NCBI RefSeq assembly: GCF_000612585.1
Contig: NZ_JFCA01000063.1
Span: forward strand, 1 to 37,018
Direction: 5' to 3'
Length of the DNA stretch: 37,018 nt
DNA from: Pseudomonas sp. CHM02
GTDB lineage: Bacteria > Pseudomonadota > Gammaproteobacteria > Pseudomonadales > Pseudomonadaceae
Both the position numbers and the translations under genes were made by a program. A model generated the notes under the pieces. The model was given only the letters and a program-made list of their open reading frames with translations. It was not told where the DNA came from and did not search any database. This document shows, piece after piece, positions 32,331-37,018 of the stretch (within the stretch, counting starts at the first letter, position 1; every line of letters starts with the position of its first letter).

Positions 32331-34893
32331 TTCTCAAGTAACGCCCGAGACTCTGTCCGAGTACCTGGCGCATCTACCGATGACCGCTGAGCAGCGCGCC
32401 GAACTGGCGGGCTGCACATCCTTCACCGAGTTGCACGAGCGCTTGTCGTCCAAGACGTTCGACGCGCCCCTCGACGCCGCCCAGGCGTCGGTTGGCACGC
32501 GGTTGACCCTCAACACGGCCGAAGAGCTGCGAGACGCCGAAATGCTGGCGCTCGACGCCGAGGGCCGCGTGTGCCTCAAGGCCACGCCGCCGATTCGTCG
32601 TACCCGCGTGGTACCGGAGCCGTGGCGTACCAATATCCTGGTGCGCGGCTGGCGCCGTATCACCGGCCGCAGCAACCCGCCGGCCCCGCCGAAGGATGAG
32701 CGCGTACTGCCAGCCGCCCGCTGGCGTACCGTCGGCTCGATCCGCCGTTACATCCTGCTGGTGCTGATGCTCGGCCAGACCATCGTCGCCGGCTGGTACA
32801 TGAAAGGCATCATGCCGTACCAGGGCTGGTCGCTGGTCGACTTCGACGAAATCCGCAACCAGACCCTGCTGCAAACCGCTACCCAGGTGCTGCCTTACGC
32901 CCTGCAGACCAGCATCCTGATCATGTTCGGGATCTTGTTCTGCTGGGTGTCGGCGGGTTTCTGGACCGCGTTGATGGGCTTCCTGGAACTGCTCACCGGC
33001 CACGATAAATACCGCATCTCCGGTAAAAGTGCCGGCGACGAGCCGATTCCCAAAGACGCCCGTACCGCGCTGGTGATGCCGATCTGCAACGAAGACGTGC
33101 CCCGGGTGTTTGCCGGCCTGCGTGCGACGTTCGAGTCGGTCGCTGCCACCGGCGACCTGGATCGCTTCGACTTCTTCGTGCTCAGCGACAGTAATGAAGC
33201 CGACATCTGCATCGCCGAACAGCAAGCCTGGCTCGACGTGTGCCGCGAAGCCGGTGGTTTCGGCAAGATTTTCTATCGCCGTCGTCGCCGTCGCGTAAAG
33301 CGCAAGAGCGGCAACCTCGACGACTTCTGCCGTCGTTGGGGCGGTGACTATAAATACATGGTCGTGCTCGACGCGGACAGTGTGATGAGCGGCGAATGCC
33401 TGACCAGCCTGGTGCGCCTGATGGAAGCGACGCCGGATGCCGGGATTATCCAGACCGCGCCGCGTGCGTCGGGCATGGACACCCTGTATGCGCGCATGCA
33501 GCAGTTCGCGACCCGTGTGTACGGCCCGCTGTTCACTGCCGGCCTGCACTTCTGGCAGTTGGGTGAATCCCACTACTGGGGTCACAACGCGATCATCCGC
33601 ATGAAGCCGTTCATCGAGCACTGCGCCCTCGCGCCATTGCCGGGCAAAGGTGCGTTCGCCGGTTCCATTCTGTCCCACGACTTCGTTGAAGCAGCGCTGA
33701 TGCGCCGTGCCGGCTGGGGTGTGTGGATTGCCTACGACCTGCCGGGCAGCTACGAAGAACTGCCGCCGAACCTGCTGGACGAACTCAAGCGTGACCGTCG
33801 CTGGTGCCACGGTAACCTGATGAACTTCCGCCTGTTCCTGGTCAAGGGCATGCACCCGGTGCACCGCGCAGTGTTCCTGACCGGTGTGATGTCCTACCTG
33901 TCGGCGCCGTTGTGGTTCCTGTTCCTGGTGCTGTCCACGGCCTTGCTGGCGGTGAACACGCTGATGGAGCCGCAGTACTTCATGGCGCCACGCCAGTTGT
34001 ACCCACTGTGGCCACAATGGCATCCGGACAAGGCGGTGGCGCTGTTCTCCACCACCATCGTGCTGCTGTTCCTGCCGAAACTGCTGAGCATCATCCTGAT
34101 CTGGGCCAAGGGCGCAAAAGAGTTCGGCGGCAAGTTCAAGGTGACTTTGTCGATGCTGCTGGAGATGCTGTTCTCCATGCTGCTGGCGCCGGTGAGGATG
34201 ATCTTCCACACCCGTTTCGTGCTCGCCGCGTTCCTGGGCTGGGCCGCTACATGGAACTCGCCGCAGCGTGACGACGACTCCACCCCATGGAGCGAAGCAG
34301 TCAAGCGCCACGGCCCGCAAACCGTGCTGGGCTTCCTGTGGGCGCTGCTGGTGGTGTGGTTGAACCCGAGCTTCCTGTGGTGGCTGGTGCCGATCGTGGG
34401 TTCGCTGATGCTGTCGATCCCGGTGTCGGTGATTTCCAGCCGTGTCGGGCTGGGCCTCAAGTCCCGCGACGAGAGCCTGTTCCTGATCCCTGAGGAATAC
34501 AATCCGCCGCAAGCGCTGCTGTCCACCGACAAGTACACCCACGAAAACCGTTGGCACGCGCTGAATGACGGCTTCGTGCGTTCGGTGGTCGACCCGCAGC
34601 AGAACGCTTTGGCGTGCGCCCTGGCAACCTCGCGTCACGCCCAGGCCGAACCGATCGAATACCTGCGTGCCGAACGTGTACGCCACGCGTTGAAAGTCGG
34701 CCCTGCCGGCCTCAACAACGGTGAACGCCTGGCCTTGCTCAGTGACCCGGTCGCCCTGGCCCGCCTGCACGAGCAGGTCTGGAGCGAAGGCCATGCCGAG
34801 TGGCTCGCCGCCTGGCGGGATTCGATCAAGGCTGACCCGCACGCGCCGTTGCTGCCCCTGCAACCGCTGTCGTCCCAGGCTCAACCGGCCTGA
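32323..34893 (+). CDS. opgH: Glucan glucosyltransferase OpgH (MdoH)
   Basis: Inner-membrane family-2 glucosyltransferase that polymerises UDP-glucose into beta-1,2-linked osmoregulated periplasmic glucan; 856 aa, the normal size. Seen: N-terminal cytoplasmic part with FTELHERLSSKTFDAP; transmembrane helices around IRRYILLVLMLGQTIVAGWY and YALQTSILIMFGILFCWVSAGFW; GT2 domain with ALVMPICNEDVPRVFAGL, FFVLSDSNE, the metal DxD in VVLDADSVMSG, LSHDFVEAALMRRAGW and the RDRRWCHGN (RRW-type) motif; then several C-terminal helices. The ATG lies inside the opgG end (eight-base overlap), so synthesis is coupled. Confidence 0.96.
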   Translation: MSNSQVTPETLSEYLAHLPMTAEQRAELAGCTSFTELHERLSSKTFDAPLDAAQASVGTRLTLNTAEELRDAEMLALDAEGRVCLKATPPIRRTRVVPEPWRTNILVRGWRRITGRSNPPAPPKDERVLPAARWRTVGSIRRYILLVLMLGQTIVAGWYMKGIMPYQGWSLVDFDEIRNQTLLQTATQVLPYALQTSILIMFGILFCWVSAGFWTALMGFLELLTGHDKYRISGKSAGDEPIPKDARTALVMPICNEDVPRVFAGLRATFESVAATGDLDRFDFFVLSDSNEADICIAEQQAWLDVCREAGGFGKIFYRRRRRRVKRKSGNLDDFCRRWGGDYKYMVVLDADSVMSGECLTSLVRLMEATPDAGIIQTAPRASGMDTLYARMQQFATRVYGPLFTAGLHFWQLGESHYWGHNAIIRMKPFIEHCALAPLPGKGAFAGSILSHDFVEAALMRRAGWGVWIAYDLPGSYEELPPNLLDELKRDRRWCHGNLMNFRLFLVKGMHPVHRAVFLTGVMSYLSAPLWFLFLVLSTALLAVNTLMEPQYFMAPRQLYPLWPQWHPDKAVALFSTTIVLLFLPKLLSIILIWAKGAKEFGGKFKVTLSMLLEMLFSMLLAPVRMIFHTRFVLAAFLGWAATWNSPQRDDDSTPWSEAVKRHGPQTVLGFLWALLVVWLNPSFLWWLVPIVGSLMLSIPVSVISSRVGLGLKSRDESLFLIPEEYNPPQALLSTDKYTHENRWHALNDGFVRSVVDPQQNALACALATSRHAQAEPIEYLRAERVRHALKVGPAGLNNGERLALLSDPVALARLHEQVWSEGHAEWLAAWRDSIKADPHAPLLPLQPLSSQAQPA

Positions 34894-34898
34894 TTCAG

Positions 34899-34927
34899 AC
34901 GCCCCCGAGGGCTCGTCTCGGGGGCGT
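34899..34927 (+). terminator. GC-rich hairpin after opgH
   Basis: ACGCCCCCGAG (34899-34909) pairs perfectly with CTCGGGGGCGT (34917-34927) around a seven-base loop, five bases past the opgH stop. There is no T run, so it may need Rho or act mainly as a 3' end stabiliser. Confidence 0.7.
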
Positions 34928-35088
34928 TCGAAGCGCTGGTCCTACAGCGTTTCCTGCTACGTCCTTCCTGCGCTAACTTACTGTTTTTCATAAACTATTT
35001 CGAAACAAAAGACCTTCGCCCAAGGCGTATTGCCGTGCCCGTGGCTGAGTTAGCATCGCCCCGAATTCAACCTGCCTTCGGGGTATTC

Positions 35089-35889
35089 ATGAGCAAAGGC
35101 TATTGTTCTGCGCTGCTGATAAGCGCTGTCGCATTGATTCACATGGGCCTGGCACAGGCCGGCGCGATTGACGACGCGGTGCGGCGCGGCGTGCTTAAAG
35201 TCGGCACCACGCCCACCTATGTGCCTTTCGAGATGACTGATAAACAGGGGCGCATCGTCGGTTTTGAAATCGACTTGCTCAAGGTCATGAGCCAAGCCTT
35301 GGGGGTAGAACTTGAATTGGTCGCCGTGCCCTACACCGAGTTGGTGGCAGGATTGCTGGCCAAAAAGTTCGACCTGATCGGCAGCGGCATGACCGTCACC
35401 CAGGAGCGCAATCTCAAGCTGAACTTCAGCGATTCGTTCATCGTCGTCGGCCAGTCGGTACTGCTGCACCCAAGGCTCTTGGGTAAGGTCACCAGTGTCG
35501 AGGACCTCGATGACGCCAGCTACCGGATTGCCACTACCGAAGGCACCACGGGCGAGGCGGCTGCCCGACGGTTTTTAGGCGCGGCCCGGATCAGTAGCTT
35601 TGCAACGCCGGAGGAAGGGGTTCGCCAAGTGCTGCAGGGCAGGGCCGATGCCTTTATTCATGATGCTCCCTACAACCTCATCGCCCTGAGTCGCCCGGAA
35701 AACAGTGTGCTGCTGGCGCTTGAGCAGCCCTTTACCTTCGAACCCCTGGCGTTCGGCGTGAAAAAAGGTGATTTCGACAGCCTCAACTGGATCAACCATT
35801 TCCTCAATCAAGTGGCCCAGGACGGGACCTACGATCGCCTGCACGACAAGTGGTTTAAAGACACCGCCTGGTTGGTTGAAATCGACTGA
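35089..35889 (+). CDS. Amino-acid ABC transporter binding protein, paralogue 1
   Basis: Periplasmic solute-binding protein (family 3, polar amino acids), 266 aa. Seen: signal peptide MSKGYCSALLISAVALIHMGLAQA before GAIDDA; RGVLKVGTTPTYVPFEMTD; FDLIGSGMTVTQERNLKLNFSDSF with the ligand Arg; TTEGTTGEAA; DAFIHDAPYN with the ligand Asp. It resembles the next gene along its whole length (about 55 % by eye) but differs near the pocket: YTELVAGLLAKKFD against YDGIIPAFLTGKFD. The ATG at 35089 follows CGGGGT. It has its own 195-bp upstream gap. Ligand unknown. Confidence 0.88.
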   Translation: MSKGYCSALLISAVALIHMGLAQAGAIDDAVRRGVLKVGTTPTYVPFEMTDKQGRIVGFEIDLLKVMSQALGVELELVAVPYTELVAGLLAKKFDLIGSGMTVTQERNLKLNFSDSFIVVGQSVLLHPRLLGKVTSVEDLDDASYRIATTEGTTGEAAARRFLGAARISSFATPEEGVRQVLQGRADAFIHDAPYNLIALSRPENSVLLALEQPFTFEPLAFGVKKGDFDSLNWINHFLNQVAQDGTYDRLHDKWFKDTAWLVEID

Positions 35890-36109
35890 AAGTCATAACT
35901 GCTTACACATCAATCCGTTGCCGGCATCGTGTGCCTGAGTGTCTACCGCTGCGCTTTGCTGCACCGTTGTGGGGCTTTTCCGACATACGCCGATAACAAA
36001 TAGCCGTGAAACCTTTGTGACGGGAGACGAGTGGGTTAGGATCGCACCCCGAAATGGTGCAGCCCTTTTTGCGCGCCGACCTCATAAGAATCGTTCAGGG
36101 GACTTGATG

Positions 36110-36907
36110 ATGAAAAAGTATCTTTCGATGCTGCTGCTTGGCGTCACCGCGCTGGTCGCGGCCAATGCTGCCCAGGCGGGTGCTATCGATGATGCGGTCA
36201 AGCGCGGCACGCTGAAAGTCGGCATGGACCCGACCTACATGCCGTTCGAAATGACAGACAAGCGCGGTGAGATCATCGGTTTCGAAGTCGACATCCTCAA
36301 GGCCATGGCCAAGTCCATGGGCGTCAAGCTGGAACTGGTGTCCACTGGCTACGACGGCATCATCCCGGCCTTCCTGACCGGCAAGTTCGACATGATCGGC
36401 AGCGGCATGACCCTGACCCAGGAACGCAACCTGCGCCTGAACTTCAGCGAACCCTTCATTGTGGTCGGCCAGACCCTGCTGATCCGCAAGGAGCTGGAAG
36501 GCACCATCAAGTCCTACAAAGACCTGAACGACGAGAAGTACCGCCTGACCTCCAAGCTGGGCACCACGGGTGAGATGGTCGCCAAGAAGCTGATCTCCAA
36601 AGCCAAGTACCACGGTTACGACAACGAACAGGAAGGCGTGCTGGACGTGGTCAACGGCAAGGCCGATGCCTTTGTGTATGACGCGCCGTACAACGTGGTT
36701 GCCGAGAAGAAAGTCGGCAACGGCAAGCTGGTGTTCCTGGAAGAACCCTTCACCTTCGAAGCCCTGGCGTTTGGCCTGAAGAAAGGCGACTACGACAGCA
36801 TCAACTTCATCAACAACTTCCTGCACCAGATCCGCAACGACGGCACCTACGATCGCATCCATGACAAGTGGTTCAAGAGCTCCGAGTGGCTCAAGGACAT
36901 GGAATAA
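36110..36907 (+). CDS. Amino-acid ABC transporter binding protein, paralogue 2
   Basis: Periplasmic family-3 binding protein, 265 aa. Seen: signal peptide MKKYLSMLLLGVTALVAANA, ending AQA before GAIDDAVKRG; TLKVGMDPTYMPFEMTDKRGE; FDMIGSGMTLTQERNLRLNFSEPF; SKLGTTGEMVAKK; DAFVYDAPYN. All standard ligand-contact motifs of the family are present. CAGGGGA (36096-36102) is seven bases from the ATG at 36110, preferred over that at 36107. In other Pseudomonas a gene like this follows opgH and precedes its permease and ATPase genes, which would lie just beyond the window. Ligand unknown. Confidence 0.9.
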   Translation: MKKYLSMLLLGVTALVAANAAQAGAIDDAVKRGTLKVGMDPTYMPFEMTDKRGEIIGFEVDILKAMAKSMGVKLELVSTGYDGIIPAFLTGKFDMIGSGMTLTQERNLRLNFSEPFIVVGQTLLIRKELEGTIKSYKDLNDEKYRLTSKLGTTGEMVAKKLISKAKYHGYDNEQEGVLDVVNGKADAFVYDAPYNVVAEKKVGNGKLVFLEEPFTFEALAFGLKKGDYDSINFINNFLHQIRNDGTYDRIHDKWFKSSEWLKDME

Positions 36908-36917
36908 GGCTGGTTTG

Positions 36918-37018
36918 TAGTGAGCGGGCTTGCCCCGCGCTGGGTGGCGAAGCCGCCCCAAATCCATACACCTCGGTCTTTCTGAAACACCGCGGCGTCT
37001 GGTCTTAGGGCGGCTTCG
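36918..37018. repeat. Truncated long palindrome at the window end
   Basis: TGAGCGGGCTTGCCCCGCG (36921-36939) matches the left arm of the 22994-23098 element. GGGTGGCGAAGCCGCCC forms an inner hairpin, and the last bases (AGGGCGGCTTCG) complement CGAAGCCGCCC at 36948-36958, so the right half is entering as the window stops. Confidence 0.75.

Noticed and set aside
32374..34884. 836-codon minus-strand open frame opposite opgH
   Set aside because: Same GC-bias shadow. opgH is complete with all GT2 motifs, and the antisense product is low-complexity Gln/His/Arg-rich.
1..37018. CRISPR array
   Set aside because: The repeats are isolated palindromes of three subtypes between genes, with no regular short spacers and no cas genes.

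Overview
The window is about 37 kb of a GC-rich chromosome that looks like the Pseudomonas fluorescens group. Three things suggest this: a complete five-step histidine utilisation (hut) locus with the Pseudomonas extras hutD, hutF and hutXWV; the order fbp - small lipoprotein - blc - hutF and pip - dtd - opgG - opgH - amino-acid binding protein, which I remember from Pseudomonas genomes; and many REP/REPIN-type palindromes with GTGGGAGC or GTAGGAGC ends. I see no phage, insertion sequence, integron, tRNA, rRNA or CRISPR array. It reads as core or near-core chromosome.

Layout. 1-3.2 kb: a Cys-rich YkgJ-family protein (minus strand), divergent from a lone glycogen phosphorylase. 3.4-8.2 kb: a translationally overlapping pair of uncharacterised envelope proteins, a very large multi-spanning DUF2339 protein and a periplasmic, membrane-anchored DUF3999 protein with a discoidin-like region. 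8.3-10.4 kb: fructose-1,6-bisphosphatase with a clear terminator, a small BamE/SmpA-like lipoprotein and the lipocalin Blc. 10.5-26.6 kb: the hut locus. hutF is divergent from hutC-hutD. Then come hutU, the urocanate transporter gene, hutXWV (ABC histidine importer), hutH1, hutH2, the histidine permease gene, hutI and hutG, all on the plus strand. 26.8-28.8 kb: an orphan choline/betaine-type binding protein and a HSL-family esterase. 28.9-30.3 kb: pip-dtd. 30.6-34.9 kb: opgG-opgH for osmoregulated periplasmic glucans. 35.1-36.9 kb: two tandem paralogous amino-acid binding proteins. The rest of that ABC system is probably past the window end.

How the hut genes work together. Histidine enters through HutXWV or the permease, and urocanate through the NCS1 transporter. 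HutH2 makes urocanate, HutU imidazolonepropionate, HutI formiminoglutamate, HutF formylglutamate, and HutG glutamate plus formate. HutC represses, with urocanate as the expected inducer, and HutD modulates. The hutU upstream region holds a well-spaced -24/-12 (sigma-54) promoter whose predicted start lies inside a perfect HutC operator, with a perfect inverted repeat near -79 where an enhancer-binding activator could sit.

The most striking observation is HutH1 (19873-21396). It is an intact, full-length histidine ammonia-lyase homologue that lacks the Ala-Ser-Gly triad forming the MIO cofactor and has two further active-site substitutions, while the adjacent HutH2 is fully canonical. Other leads are the DUF2339/DUF3999 envelope pair, the orphan binding protein that could share HutWV, A-rich Hfq/Crc-type motifs near several hut starts, and REPINs at most of the internal hut boundaries.
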